The notes below the pieces were generated by a model. That model made no database searches. It was not told where the DNA came from and saw only the letters and a list, made by a program, of their open reading frames with translations. Shown piece by piece: positions 1-9,495 of a stretch of DNA of 64,000 bases. Where the stretch lies: positions 62,001-126,000 of the forward strand of contig JAPPMC010000270.1 of the NCBI GenBank assembly GCA_028819235.1. Direction: 5' to 3'. This DNA is from Bryobacterales bacterium. Lineage in GTDB: Bacteria > Acidobacteriota > Terriglobia > Bryobacterales > UBA6623. Each line of letters opens with the position of its first letter. The first letter of the stretch is position 1. Position numbers and translations under genes: made by a program.

Positions 1-204
1 CACCGCCTTCGCCTTCGCGGGCGGGGCGTTACGCGCTTGCGCCACAGTGGGCGGGGCGACCTGTACGCGCATATCGCCGTGACGGTCCCCAAGCGACTGA
101 CGTCGAAGCAGCGCGAGCTCTTCGAGCGGCTCTCCGAGGAACTCGACGCAGAGCGTCCGAGCGACCGGGGATTCTTCAGGAAACTGGGCACAGCCTTCCG
201 ATAG
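1..204 (+). CDS. dnaJ: DnaJ molecular chaperone, C-terminal fragment (5' end outside window)
   Basis: Frame 1 open from base 1 to TAG at 202-204: ...GRGVTRLRHSGRGDLYAHIAVTVPKRLTSKQRELFERLSEEL..., typical of the DnaJ C-terminal domain. Not in the supplied ORF track. Confidence 0.85.
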   Translation, partial: HRLRLRGRGVTRLRHSGRGDLYAHIAVTVPKRLTSKQRELFERLSEELDAERPSDRGFFRKLGTAFR

Positions 205-240
205 GGGACGGATTCCGCCGGAATCCGCTACCATCAATTC

Positions 241-2457
241 GTGCTCAGACCGGCCGCAGCGGCTCTCGCCGCCGCCGCGTCGCTGGCGGTAATGGCGGGG
301 ATGCCATCTGCCGCACTGGATCGGGAGCAGCGCCTGGTGGAGCAGGTGCGCCAGCTGATCGCGGGACAGCGGCAGATCCGGATCTACGACTGGGTGACGT
401 TTCGGCTGGACGGGAGCGCCGTGATCCTGACCGGGGCAGTGACCCGGCCCAGCCTGCGGGCCTCGATCGAACGCTCGGTCGGAGCGCTGGAAGCGGTCGA
501 CTCCGTCGTAAACGAACTGCGCATTCTGTCGCGTTCGGGCGATGACATCGGCATCCGCATGAACGCCTACTGGCGGATTTACGGTCACCCGGAGATGCGC
601 CGCTACCAAAGGCGCGAGGGCGGCTTCGCCCAGCGCCTGCGCCGGGCGGCCGGCGACACCCAGATGGTCCTGCTGGAACCCGTGCACATCGTGGTCGAAG
701 ACAGCCACCTGACGCTCGAAGGGGAGGTGGAGCAGCAGCGGGAGCGGCGCGTCGTGGAGGAGCAGGCCCGAACAGTGGCCGGCGTACGCTCCATTACGAA
801 CAACATCGTGGTCACTGGCACCGACACCGAAGAGCTGGAGCCAATCGACTTTGAGCGGGATCCGTGGTGGGCCGACTCCGAGTCCGTCGTGGAGCCGGTC
901 CTAAGGGTGGAGAACCGCACCGGCGGCGTGACGGTCCGGGTCGCTAACACCGAGAGAGTCCGCCTCAGGCGCAGCTCGCCTGCCAGGCCCGTGCGCGACG
1001 GCGATACGGAAACCACCCGGCTCGGTCTGAAGACGCGCATCCGAGCAGTCCCGGACGACGGGTCCCCGATCGACCTGGAGGTCGACCTGCCGTACGGGCA
1101 CCGGCTGGAAGTCGAGACGATCGACGGGCCGATCGCCCTAGAGGGGCTTCTCCGCCGTGCCGATGTGAGGACGATGGTGGGCCGGATAGAGTTGGCGATG
1201 CCGTGGCGGGCCGTCCGGCTGGATGCCCGGCTGGGATACCGTCCCAGACGACTCTCGATACCGCTGCACTTGCGGGCATCGCTCGCCGCACCGAAGGATA
1301 GCCCCTCGCAGGGGGCCAGTTGGACGCTCGAGGACGTTCGGCCGGCCCATGTGCAGCTTTACGGATCGGTGCAGGTACGGGGCCGCCACCCCGATTCCAT
1401 GGAACTCACAGAGGGGCCGCTTCCGGAGGATTCCCCGGTTCGGATGCACTGGCAGGCACCCGAGGCGCTGGAGAACATGCTGCGTCGCCGGACTGCCATG
1501 CGCCTCACTGAGCGTAGTGATGCACAAGGGACGCCGGCGTCGGCCAGCGAGCCCGAACCCCGAGGCACTGCGAGCTTCCGGTCGGACGTGCGCCTCGTGC
1601 AGCTCACCGCCTCAGTTGTCGACGGACAGGGACACCCTGTACTGGGCCTGCGCACGGAGGACTTCCAGATTTTCGAGGAAGGCGAGCGCCAGGAAATCGG
1701 GATTATCCAGGACAACGAGTCGGCCTTCAATCTGGTGCTCTTGCTCGACTGCAGCACCAGCACGCTCGTGGACCGGAGTGCAGTGCTGGAGGCCGCCCGT
1801 CAGTTCGTCGGGACTGCCCGGCCTGGGGATCAGGTCGCGATCTACGTGCTCTCCGACGCCTTCCTGCAGGTGGTCAGCCCCCTCACCGCGGACCGCGACG
1901 CGCTCCTGCGGGCCATCAGCCGCATCCCGAGGCTCTCGGGCGGAACCCCCCTCTACGACGCCATCGTGCTCTCGTATGCCCAAGAACTGGCCAAACGGCG
2001 CTGGGAGCGGAACGCTGTCATCGTGATCAGCGACGGAATGGACAACGACCTGCTTCCGCGGCGCAGCCGCTCAGTGCCGTCGACCGTCCCCTTCGACGAC
2101 CTTTTCCGGGCCGTGGCCGAGATCAACGGCGCGATCTATCCGATCTTCCTAGAACCGGAGGAGTTCGGAGTGCGAGTCGAGCGCAGCTGGAAGGAGCGCC
2201 AGCGTCAGTCGACGGACCGGGCCCGGGAGCGCATGCGCAAGCTTGCGGATGCGACCGGCGGTCGGCTGTTCTCGGCCCGGTCCATACGCGACCTGGACCA
2301 TGTCTACGCGGAAGTGGCCGAGGAGCTGCGCAGCGTGTACACGCTCGGCTACTATCCGACGAACCAAGAGTTCGACGGCTCTTGGCGCGGCATCCGCGTG
2401 CGGGCTCTGCCGGGCTCCGCGCGGGTCCGCACACGGCCAGGCTACTACGCCCACTGA
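241..2457 (+). CDS. Secreted BON-domain plus VWFA-related (Acidobacteria-type) protein
   Basis: GTG start with signal-like N-terminus; BON-like repeats (VTFRLDGSAVILTGAVTRPS..., HLTLEGEVEQQRERRVVEEQARTVAGVRSITNNIVV); C-terminal VWA with LVLLLDCSTST and ending YTLGYYPTN..., as in VWFA-related proteins. Confidence 0.8.
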   Translation: MLRPAAAALAAAASLAVMAGMPSAALDREQRLVEQVRQLIAGQRQIRIYDWVTFRLDGSAVILTGAVTRPSLRASIERSVGALEAVDSVVNELRILSRSGDDIGIRMNAYWRIYGHPEMRRYQRREGGFAQRLRRAAGDTQMVLLEPVHIVVEDSHLTLEGEVEQQRERRVVEEQARTVAGVRSITNNIVVTGTDTEELEPIDFERDPWWADSESVVEPVLRVENRTGGVTVRVANTERVRLRRSSPARPVRDGDTETTRLGLKTRIRAVPDDGSPIDLEVDLPYGHRLEVETIDGPIALEGLLRRADVRTMVGRIELAMPWRAVRLDARLGYRPRRLSIPLHLRASLAAPKDSPSQGASWTLEDVRPAHVQLYGSVQVRGRHPDSMELTEGPLPEDSPVRMHWQAPEALENMLRRRTAMRLTERSDAQGTPASASEPEPRGTASFRSDVRLVQLTASVVDGQGHPVLGLRTEDFQIFEEGERQEIGIIQDNESAFNLVLLLDCSTSTLVDRSAVLEAARQFVGTARPGDQVAIYVLSDAFLQVVSPLTADRDALLRAISRIPRLSGGTPLYDAIVLSYAQELAKRRWERNAVIVISDGMDNDLLPRRSRSVPSTVPFDDLFRAVAEINGAIYPIFLEPEEFGVRVERSWKERQRQSTDRARERMRKLADATGGRLFSARSIRDLDHVYAEVAEELRSVYTLGYYPTNQEFDGSWRGIRVRALPGSARVRTRPGYYAH

Positions 2458-2496
2458 GCGGCGTCTCCGGCGGTAGTTCGGGCCCGCCTGCGCTTC

Positions 2497-2526
2497 TTGC
2501 GGCCCGCGGATCGGCCAATGTATACT
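2497..2526 (+). promoter_or_regulatory. Predicted sigma70-type promoter of the suf operon
   Basis: -35 TTGCGG (2497-2502), 18-nt spacer, -10 TATACT (2521-2526), about 50 nt upstream of the sufB ATG. Confidence 0.55.
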
Positions 2527-2542
2527 TACAAGTACAGATTGG
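2515..2542. promoter_or_regulatory. 28-nt imperfect palindrome overlapping the suf -10 box; candidate Rrf2-family operator
   Basis: CCAATGTATACTTACAAGTACAGATTGG: 11 of 14 symmetric pairs complementary, including the outer CCAAT/ATTGG; located between vwa and sufB, with an Rrf2 regulator encoded in the same operon. Confidence 0.6.
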
Positions 2543-2577
2543 TTGCCGCGTGGCGGCGGCCCGGAACGCAATACACC

Positions 2578-4026
2578 ATGAGCACTGCAGTCGACCCACT
2601 CGAGGGCCTCGCGTCCCAGGAGTACAAGTACGGTTTTGTCACCGACATCGAGCAGGACACGCTCCCTCCCGGCCTCAATGAGGACACCGTGCGCTTCATA
2701 TCGGCCAAGAAGGGAGAGCCGCAGTGGCTGCTGGACTGGAGGCTGAAGGCCTTCCGGTACTGGCAGGGCATGAAAGAGCCGACCTGGCCGAACGTGCACT
2801 ACCCGCCCATCGACTACCAAGCGATCTCGTACTACGCGGCACCCAAGAGCGCAGAAGACAAGCCGAAGAGCCTCGACGAGGTTGACCCCGAGCTGCTGGC
2901 CACCTACGAGAAGCTCGGGATTCCGTTGGAAGAGCGTGCCATCCTCGCCGGCGTTGCAGTGGACGCGGTCTTTGACAGCGTGTCAGTGGCGACGACATTC
3001 CGGGAAAAGCTGGCAGAGGCGGGAGTGATCTTCATGCCCATCTCCGAGGCCGTTCAGGAGCACCCGGACTTGGTGCGGCGCTACTTGGGATCTGTCGTGC
3101 CGCCGTCGGACAACTTCTTCGCGGCGTTGAACTCGGCCGTCTTCTCCGACGGCTCGTTCGTGTTCATCCCCAAGGGGGTGACCTGCCCGATGGAGCTGTC
3201 GACGTACTTCCGGATCAATGCCATGAACACGGGCCAGTTCGAGCGCACGCTGATCGTGGCCGAGGAGGGCTCCCACGTCAGCTACCTCGAGGGCTGCACG
3301 GCGCCCATGCGCGACGAGAACCAACTGCACGCGGCGGTGGTCGAGCTGGTCGCGCTCGACGACGCCCGCATCAAGTACTCGACCGTGCAGAACTGGTACC
3401 CGGGGGACAAGGACGGCAACGGCGGCATCTACAACTTCGTCACGAAGCGCGGGGCCTGCCGGGGCAGGCGGTCCAAGATCTCCTGGACGCAGGTCGAGAC
3501 CGGCTCGGCCATCACCTGGAAGTACCCCAGCTGCATCCTCATCGGGGACGGCTCCACGGGGGAGTTCTACTCGGTCGCGGTCACCAACAACCACCAGCAG
3601 GCGGACACTGGCACGAAGATGATCCACATCGGCAGGAACACGTCCTCGACGATCATCTCGAAGGGCATCTCAGCCGGCCTGTCCAACAATTCCTACCGCG
3701 GCCTGGTCAAGATCATGCCCAGGGCGGAGGGCGCGCGGAACTTCTCCCAGTGCGACTCGATGCTGATGGGAGACCGCTGCGGCGCGCACACCTTCCCGTA
3801 TCTGGAAGTTCGCAACAAGTCGGCCCAGGTCGAGCATGAGGCGACTACCTCGAAGATCGGGGAGGACCAGATCTTCTACCTCAACCAGCGCGGCATCGAG
3901 ACCGAAGATGCGGTCTCGATGATCGTGAACGGCTTCTGCAAGGAGGTCTTCCGAGAGCTTCCTATGGAGTTTGCGGTAGAGGCGCAGAAGCTGCTGAGCG
4001 TCAGCCTGGAAGGAAGCGTCGGCTGA
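2578..4026 (+). CDS. sufB: Fe-S cluster assembly protein SufB
   Basis: [42 protein letters not shown]..., strong SufB signature; ATG at 2578 preferred to the GTG at 2497 because the promoter/operator lies between them. Confidence 0.96.
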   Translation: MSTAVDPLEGLASQEYKYGFVTDIEQDTLPPGLNEDTVRFISAKKGEPQWLLDWRLKAFRYWQGMKEPTWPNVHYPPIDYQAISYYAAPKSAEDKPKSLDEVDPELLATYEKLGIPLEERAILAGVAVDAVFDSVSVATTFREKLAEAGVIFMPISEAVQEHPDLVRRYLGSVVPPSDNFFAALNSAVFSDGSFVFIPKGVTCPMELSTYFRINAMNTGQFERTLIVAEEGSHVSYLEGCTAPMRDENQLHAAVVELVALDDARIKYSTVQNWYPGDKDGNGGIYNFVTKRGACRGRRSKISWTQVETGSAITWKYPSCILIGDGSTGEFYSVAVTNNHQQADTGTKMIHIGRNTSSTIISKGISAGLSNNSYRGLVKIMPRAEGARNFSQCDSMLMGDRCGAHTFPYLEVRNKSAQVEHEATTSKIGEDQIFYLNQRGIETEDAVSMIVNGFCKEVFRELPMEFAVEAQKLLSVSLEGSVG

Positions 4027-4060
4027 CCGGCCGGCGGCGGGCAGGAGAGGGCCAGGAATC

Positions 4061-4831
4061 ATGCTGCGGATCAGCAACCTCCACGCCAGCGTGGACGGCA
4101 AGCGCATTCTGCGCGGGATCGATCTCGACGTAGAGGCGGGGACCGTGCACGCCGTCATGGGGCCCAACGGCTCCGGAAAGAGCACGCTCGCGGCGGTGCT
4201 TGCCGGTCGCGACGGCTACAGCGTCGATGCCGGCTCGGTGACCTTCCGGGGACAGGACCTGCTCGACATGGACCCGGAGATCCGGGCACGGGAGGGCCTG
4301 TTCCTCGCCTTCCAGTATCCGGTCGAGATACCGGGCGTGTCCATGATGTACTTCCTGCGGGAAGCGGTGAACTCGATCCGCCGCTACCGGGGTCTGGCGG
4401 AACTGGCGGCTGGAGACTTCATCAGGCTCGCTCGCCAGAAGATCCAACCCTTGGGCATCGACCCCGGGATGCTCAAGCGCGCCGTCAACGAGGGCTTCTC
4501 CGGAGGAGAGAAAAAGCGCTGCGAAGTGTTCCAGATGTCGGTACTGGAGCCCTGCCTCGGAATCTTGGACGAGACGGACTCGGGCCTCGACATCGACGCC
4601 CTAAAGGTGGTCTCGGAGGGCGTGAACGGGCTGCGGGGGCCGGACCGCGCGTTCGTCGTCATCACCCACTACCAACGGCTGCTTCGTTACATAGTGCCCG
4701 ACTACGTGCACGTGCTTGCAAACGGGCGCATCGCTCGGTCCGGAGACCGCACGCTGGCCTTGGACCTCGAGCGGCACGGCTATCGGTGGATTGAGGAGCG
4801 CTCGACCGCGCTAGCCGCTGCGGGGACCTGA
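4061..4831 (+). CDS. sufC: Fe-S cluster assembly ATPase SufC
   Basis: ABC ATPase with Walker A GPNGSGKST, signature FSGGEKKR, LDETDSGLDIDAL. Confidence 0.96.
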   Translation: MLRISNLHASVDGKRILRGIDLDVEAGTVHAVMGPNGSGKSTLAAVLAGRDGYSVDAGSVTFRGQDLLDMDPEIRAREGLFLAFQYPVEIPGVSMMYFLREAVNSIRRYRGLAELAAGDFIRLARQKIQPLGIDPGMLKRAVNEGFSGGEKKRCEVFQMSVLEPCLGILDETDSGLDIDALKVVSEGVNGLRGPDRAFVVITHYQRLLRYIVPDYVHVLANGRIARSGDRTLALDLERHGYRWIEERSTALAAAGT

Positions 4832-4833
4832 TC

Positions 4834-6111
4834 ATGGCCGCGGTGATGCAGCATGCCAGCGCCTATTTGGAGCGCTTCAGCTCCTCACAGGCGGGAAGGG
4901 ATTGGGAGCCCAAGTGGCTCCGAGAGCGGCGCGAGCTGGCAATGGAGCGCTTCCTGCGCATGGGCGTTCCGACGCCACGGGACGAGGAGTACAAGTACAC
5001 GGACCTGCGCTCCCTCTCCGATGGCCGGTTCCTCCTGAGCCCCGACGAGCCCGGTGGGCATGCTAGACCCGCGCACCTCGCCGGTCAGCGGATAGCCGCC
5101 GCGTGCGGGGACAGCTTGGCAGTGGCGGGCCCGGCTCCGCCCGGCATTCGCTTGATGTCCCTATCCGAGGCATTGGTGCGCGGCGAGCCCTGGCTGGAGG
5201 ATCGTCTGGCTTCGGTCGCCAGCTTCGAGCGCCATGCCCTGTGCGCCCTGAACACTGCGCTGTTCGAGGATGGCATCGTAATCGTCGCGGAGGCCGGAGC
5301 GGACAGCACTGAGCCGCTGCACCTGGAATTCGGCCCAGGCCGCGTTGCCCGGCTGGCCCGCGTGCTGGTCATTGCCGAGCGGAGCTCTCGAGTGACGGTC
5401 GTCGAAACGTACTCCGGACTCGGCGAATACTGGCGCAACGCCGTCACCGAGATCCACGTCTCGGAGAACGCCCGCGTGGATCACGTGCGGGCCCAGCTCG
5501 AGTCCCCTCGGTCCTTCCACACGGGCGTGGTGCAGGCGGCGCAGGAGCGCGACAGCCGCATGAGCTCGTTCTCGCTCAGCTTCGGCGCCCGAGTCGCGCG
5601 CAACGACATCGGCACGCGCCTCGATGGCACAGGCTGCGACTGTTCCCTAGACGGGCTCTACGCCGTGCGCGGGCACCAGCTCGTGGACCACCACACCGGC
5701 ATCGACCATGCGATGCCGCACTGCCACTCCCACCAGCTCTACAAGGGAGTGCTGGACGGAAACGCTAGGGGAGTGTTCAACGGCAAGATTTTCGTCCGGC
5801 GCGATGCACAGAAGACGGACGCAGTCCAGAGCAACAAGAACCTGCTGCTGTCCGACAGCGCCGAAGTCAACACCAAGCCACAGCTGGAGATCGACGCCAA
5901 CGACGTTCGCTGCACGCACGGTGCCACGATCGGCCAGCTTGACGCTGATGCAGCGTTCTACCTCCGCTCGCGAGGAATCGGCGAGGCGGAGGCGCGCAAG
6001 CTGCTCACGTACGCGTTCGCGACCGACGCGCTGGACCGCGTGGGGGTTGCCTCGCTGAGGGAACGCTTCGAGGCGCTGCTGCTGGACCGCTTCGCTCCCG
6101 AGGCGGCCTGA
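4834..6111 (+). CDS. sufD: Fe-S cluster assembly protein SufD
   Basis: SufBD-type C-terminus (HHTGIDHAMPHCHSHQLYKGVLDGNARGVFNGKIFVRRDAQKTDAVQSNKNLLLSDSAEVNTKPQLEI); starts 2 nt after the sufC stop. Confidence 0.95.
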   Translation: MAAVMQHASAYLERFSSSQAGRDWEPKWLRERRELAMERFLRMGVPTPRDEEYKYTDLRSLSDGRFLLSPDEPGGHARPAHLAGQRIAAACGDSLAVAGPAPPGIRLMSLSEALVRGEPWLEDRLASVASFERHALCALNTALFEDGIVIVAEAGADSTEPLHLEFGPGRVARLARVLVIAERSSRVTVVETYSGLGEYWRNAVTEIHVSENARVDHVRAQLESPRSFHTGVVQAAQERDSRMSSFSLSFGARVARNDIGTRLDGTGCDCSLDGLYAVRGHQLVDHHTGIDHAMPHCHSHQLYKGVLDGNARGVFNGKIFVRRDAQKTDAVQSNKNLLLSDSAEVNTKPQLEIDANDVRCTHGATIGQLDADAAFYLRSRGIGEAEARKLLTYAFATDALDRVGVASLRERFEALLLDRFAPEAA

Positions 6112-6132
6112 GGGGGTCTTGGGGAAAACGGC

Positions 6133-7377
6133 ATGCCCACTGTCGTCTGCAACGAGTCCGGGCTCGACACCGAGCTACTGCGCGGGGACTTCCCAGCCCT
6201 GCAGCAGCGGGTGCACGGCCGGCAGCTCGTGTACTTGGACAGCGCCGCCTCGTCCCAGACGCCGAGGCAGGTGATCTCGGCATTGCTGGAGTACTACGAA
6301 CGCGACCGTTCGAACGTGCACCGGGGTGTGCACGAACTGAGCCAGCGCGCCACCGACAAGTACGAGTCCGCCCGCTACCGCCTGCAGCGGTTTCTGAACG
6401 CCGCAGAGCCGGAAGAGGTGGTCTGGACCCGAGGGGCGACAGAGAGCATCAACCTCGTGGCGGCGGGGTGGGGCCGCCAGAACGTCGGCCGCGGGGACGA
6501 GGTGCTGGTTTCCGCAATGGAGCACCACTCGAACATCGTCCCGTGGCAGATCCTGTGCCAAGAGCGGGGCGCGCGGCTGAGGGTGATCCCCATGAACCGG
6601 CGGGGCGAGCTGGTGGAGGGCGCACTGGACGCAATGCTCTCCCCAAGCGTGCGCATCGTCGCCGTGGCGCATGTCTCGAACGCCCTTGGCACAGTGAATC
6701 CGGTGCGCGAGATTGCTGCCAAGGCACACGCCGCCGGAGCCCTTTGCCTGGTCGACGGGGCACAGTCGGCGCCGCACATGCCGATCGACGTCCAAGAGAT
6801 GGGCTGCGACTTCTTCGCGCTGTCGGGCCACAAAATGTGCGGGCCGACCGGCATCGGCGCCCTGTACGCCAGACGGCCCATCCTAGAGACTATGGCGCCT
6901 TATCAGAGCGGCGGCGACATGATCGCGTCCGTCACGTTCGAGCACACCGAGTACAATGACCTGCCGCACCGCTTCGAGGCCGGCACTCCAGCGATCGCGC
7001 AGGCGATCGGCATGGCTGCGGCGGTCGACTACCTGGAGAGCCTGGGAATGGACCGTATCCAGGCCCATGAGAGGGACCTGCTGGCCTACGGAACGGAGCG
7101 GCTGTCGGCAATCCCCGGCCTGCGGTTGATCGGCACTGCGCGAGACAAGGCGGCGGTGGTGACCTTCGATCTCAAGGGCGCGCACCCCGCCGATCTAGGA
7201 ACGCTGCTGGACCATCAGGGGATCGCCGTGCGGGTGGGACACCACTGCGCCGAGCCGGCGATGCGCTTCTTTGGCCTGAGCGCCGCGGCGAGGGCGTCCT
7301 TTTCGTTCTACAACACACGTTCGGACTTCGATGCCCTGGCAGAGGCAGTCGAGACTGCAAAGGAGATCTTGGCCTGA
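6133..7377 (+). CDS. sufS: Cysteine desulfurase SufS
   Basis: Aminotransferase class V: VYLDSAASSQTP, NVHRGVHELSQRAT, PLP lysine region ALSGHKMCGPTGIGALY, RVGHHCAEPAM. Confidence 0.95.
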   Translation: MPTVVCNESGLDTELLRGDFPALQQRVHGRQLVYLDSAASSQTPRQVISALLEYYERDRSNVHRGVHELSQRATDKYESARYRLQRFLNAAEPEEVVWTRGATESINLVAAGWGRQNVGRGDEVLVSAMEHHSNIVPWQILCQERGARLRVIPMNRRGELVEGALDAMLSPSVRIVAVAHVSNALGTVNPVREIAAKAHAAGALCLVDGAQSAPHMPIDVQEMGCDFFALSGHKMCGPTGIGALYARRPILETMAPYQSGGDMIASVTFEHTEYNDLPHRFEAGTPAIAQAIGMAAAVDYLESLGMDRIQAHERDLLAYGTERLSAIPGLRLIGTARDKAAVVTFDLKGAHPADLGTLLDHQGIAVRVGHHCAEPAMRFFGLSAAARASFSFYNTRSDFDALAEAVETAKEILA

Positions 7378-7916
7378 TGTCACTGATCGAACTTGGACTC
7401 AACGACCTTGGCGTAGAAGAAGCGCCCGCGCCCCCGAGCAACCCGAGCGAGGCCAGATCCGAAGGCAGCGGCTCAAGCATGAATACATCGGCCTTGGCGT
7501 CTGCCCCGCGCTACCCTGACTTTGTTCCGAGCATGCACTCGAACATGACGATGACGTCACCGCTGCCGCCCAAGGAGCCGGAGTATGCGCCGGACGCCAG
7601 CCTTGAGGAGAAGGTGGTGGCAGTCCTGAAGACGTGCTACGACCCCGAGATACCGGTGGACATCTACCAGCTTGGGCTGATCTACCAGGTGATCGCGCCT
7701 AGGAGCCCCGCACCCAGCGATCACGACAGGGTGAAGGTGCTGATGACCCTCACCGCGCCCAACTGCCCGGCGGCGCAGACGTTGCCGGCGGAGGCAAAGT
7801 ACAAGGTCGAGCGTCTGGATGAGGTTTCCGACGCAGAGATCGAGATCACGTTCGACCCGCCCTGGACTCCCGAGAAGATGAGCGAGGAGGCCAGGCTGGT
7901 CCTGAATCTTATCTGA
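7377..7916 (+). CDS. sufT: SufT/MIP18 (DUF59) Fe-S assembly protein
   Basis: DUF59 core VVAVLKTCYDPEIPVDIYQLGLIYQV...VLMTLTAPNCPAAQTLP...DPPWTPEKMSEEARLVLNLI; ATG overlaps the sufS TGA by 1 nt; N-terminal ~50 aa low-complexity, so the true start may be the ATG near 7532. Confidence 0.85.
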   Translation: MSLIELGLNDLGVEEAPAPPSNPSEARSEGSGSSMNTSALASAPRYPDFVPSMHSNMTMTSPLPPKEPEYAPDASLEEKVVAVLKTCYDPEIPVDIYQLGLIYQVIAPRSPAPSDHDRVKVLMTLTAPNCPAAQTLPAEAKYKVERLDEVSDAEIEITFDPPWTPEKMSEEARLVLNLI

Positions 7917-7925
7917 GGCTGAGCT

Positions 7926-8423
7926 ATGCACCTGAGTTCGCAAGAAGAATACGGGCTTCGCTGCCTGCTGCACATAGCGCAGGCCGGGCCGGGAGCGACA
8001 ACCTCCATCCAAGAGATCTCTAGGGCAGAGGGCATCTCCGTCCCATACACTGCCAAGCTCATGCGAGTGCTACGCGAGGGCGGCCTGGTGACGAGCGAGC
8101 GCGGGCACACTGGCGGCTACCACCTCGCGCGACCGGCAGAGCGCATCACGGCGAAACAGGCGTTGGAGGTGCTGGGCGGGGATCTCTACGGTGGTGCCTT
8201 CTGCGAGCGCTACTCCGGCCACGAGGACATTTGCACGCACACGGTCAACTGTTCGATCCGGTCGCTTTGGAAGGCCGTGCAAGCCGTCGTGGACGAGCTG
8301 CTTTGTCGCACGACCCTGCGCGATCTCCTGTGCGGTGAGCGAGAGATGGACCGATTCGTGAACGATCTGGTCGTGCTGACCGGTGCGACCGAGCCTTCCG
8401 GGCAGGGGGTTAGCCATGCCTAG
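7926..8423 (+). CDS. Rrf2-family transcriptional regulator (IscR/SufR-like)
   Basis: MHLSSQEEYGLRCLLHIAQ... HTH with GHTGGYHLARPAERITAKQALEVLGG; three-cysteine segment CERYSGHEDICTHTVNC, suitable for Fe-S ligation. Confidence 0.9.
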   Translation: MHLSSQEEYGLRCLLHIAQAGPGATTSIQEISRAEGISVPYTAKLMRVLREGGLVTSERGHTGGYHLARPAERITAKQALEVLGGDLYGGAFCERYSGHEDICTHTVNCSIRSLWKAVQAVVDELLCRTTLRDLLCGEREMDRFVNDLVVLTGATEPSGQGVSHA

Positions 8424-9495
8424 CAGGGATCAGGTGGAGCAAGCGCTCCGCGGCGTCACCCACCCGGCATATGGCCGGAGCATCGTTGAGCTGGGCCTGG
8501 TCCGCGATGTCAGTGCGGCGAACGGGCATGTCAGCTTCAAACTCCAGAACACCTTGCCGCGCCGCGACACCACGGAGGCTGCCCTCGCGGAGGCCATTGC
8601 GTCCGTGCAGGCGCTCGACCCGGGCGCCCGGGTCGATGCGGCGCTGACAAGCACGGCTCGGCCGAATCCGGCGGGCAGCAGCGGGAAGGGCTCGATCCCG
8701 GGCGTGCGCAACGTCATCCCGGTCGCGTCGGGTAAAGGCGGCGTGGGAAAATCGACGGCGTCGGCAAACCTTGCCGTCGCCCTCGCGGCCTCTGGAGCGA
8801 GAGTCGGCCTGCTCGACGCCGATGTCTACGGGCCAAGCATCCCCCTCATCATGGGCGCGAGTGAAGGCCCCCGGCACGGCGGGCGTGGCATCTTGCCCGT
8901 GCGCTGCCACGGGATACCGCTAATCTCAACCGGGTTCTTCATCCGGCGGGACCAAGCGGTGGTGTGGCGCGGGCCGATGCTGGCAAAGATGGTCGAGCAG
9001 CTCACCGGCCAAGTCGAATGGGGCGAGCTGGACTACCTTGTCGTAGACCTGCCGCCGGGAACGGGAGACGTCCAGCTGAGCCTCTGCCAGAGGCTCGCGT
9101 TGACCGGGGCGGTGATCGTGACGACCCCGCAGCCCATGGCGGTCAACGTAGCGGAGAAGGCGATCATCATGTTCCAGCAGCTCAAGACCCCCCTGCTTGG
9201 CGTAGTCGAGAACATGAGCTACTACGAGTCCCGGACCACCGGGGAGCGAGAGTTCATCTTTGGCTCAGGCGGCGCCGAGCGCATCTCCAAGCGCTGGCGC
9301 ATTCCCGTGCTGGGCAAGGTGCCTCTGGCGACGACCGTGCGCGAAACCTCCGACGGCGGCACGCCAATCCTGCTGGCGGATCCAGACGCCCCGGCGGCGC
9401 GGTCCTTTTCGGCAATAGCGGCCCAGCTGGCGGTCGAGGTGGCGAAGCACAACCTGAAGGCCGAGGGCGAGTCGCCTGTGAAGATCAACTTCTAG
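8416..9495 (+). CDS. mrp: Mrp/ApbC (NBP35-type) P-loop Fe-S carrier ATPase
   Basis: DUF59-like N-terminus plus deviant Walker A VASGKGGVGKSTASANLAVAL, DADVYGPSIPLIMG, VDLPPGTGDVQLSL; ATG overlaps the rrf2 3' end by 8 nt. Confidence 0.92.
   Translation: MPSRDQVEQALRGVTHPAYGRSIVELGLVRDVSAANGHVSFKLQNTLPRRDTTEAALAEAIASVQALDPGARVDAALTSTARPNPAGSSGKGSIPGVRNVIPVASGKGGVGKSTASANLAVALAASGARVGLLDADVYGPSIPLIMGASEGPRHGGRGILPVRCHGIPLISTGFFIRRDQAVVWRGPMLAKMVEQLTGQVEWGELDYLVVDLPPGTGDVQLSLCQRLALTGAVIVTTPQPMAVNVAEKAIIMFQQLKTPLLGVVENMSYYESRTTGEREFIFGSGGAERISKRWRIPVLGKVPLATTVRETSDGGTPILLADPDAPAARSFSAIAAQLAVEVAKHNLKAEGESPVKINF

Noticed and set aside
1223-2026. 267-aa plus-strand ORF inside the VWFA gene
   Set aside because: Arg/Ser/Pro/Cys-rich composition typical of an out-of-frame reading in high-GC DNA; fully overlapped by a well-supported gene.
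2497-2577. 27-codon N-terminal extension of sufB in the ORF track (start 2497)
   Set aside because: It overlaps the predicted -35/-10 promoter and the palindrome; the ATG at 2578 gives the normal SufB N-terminus.
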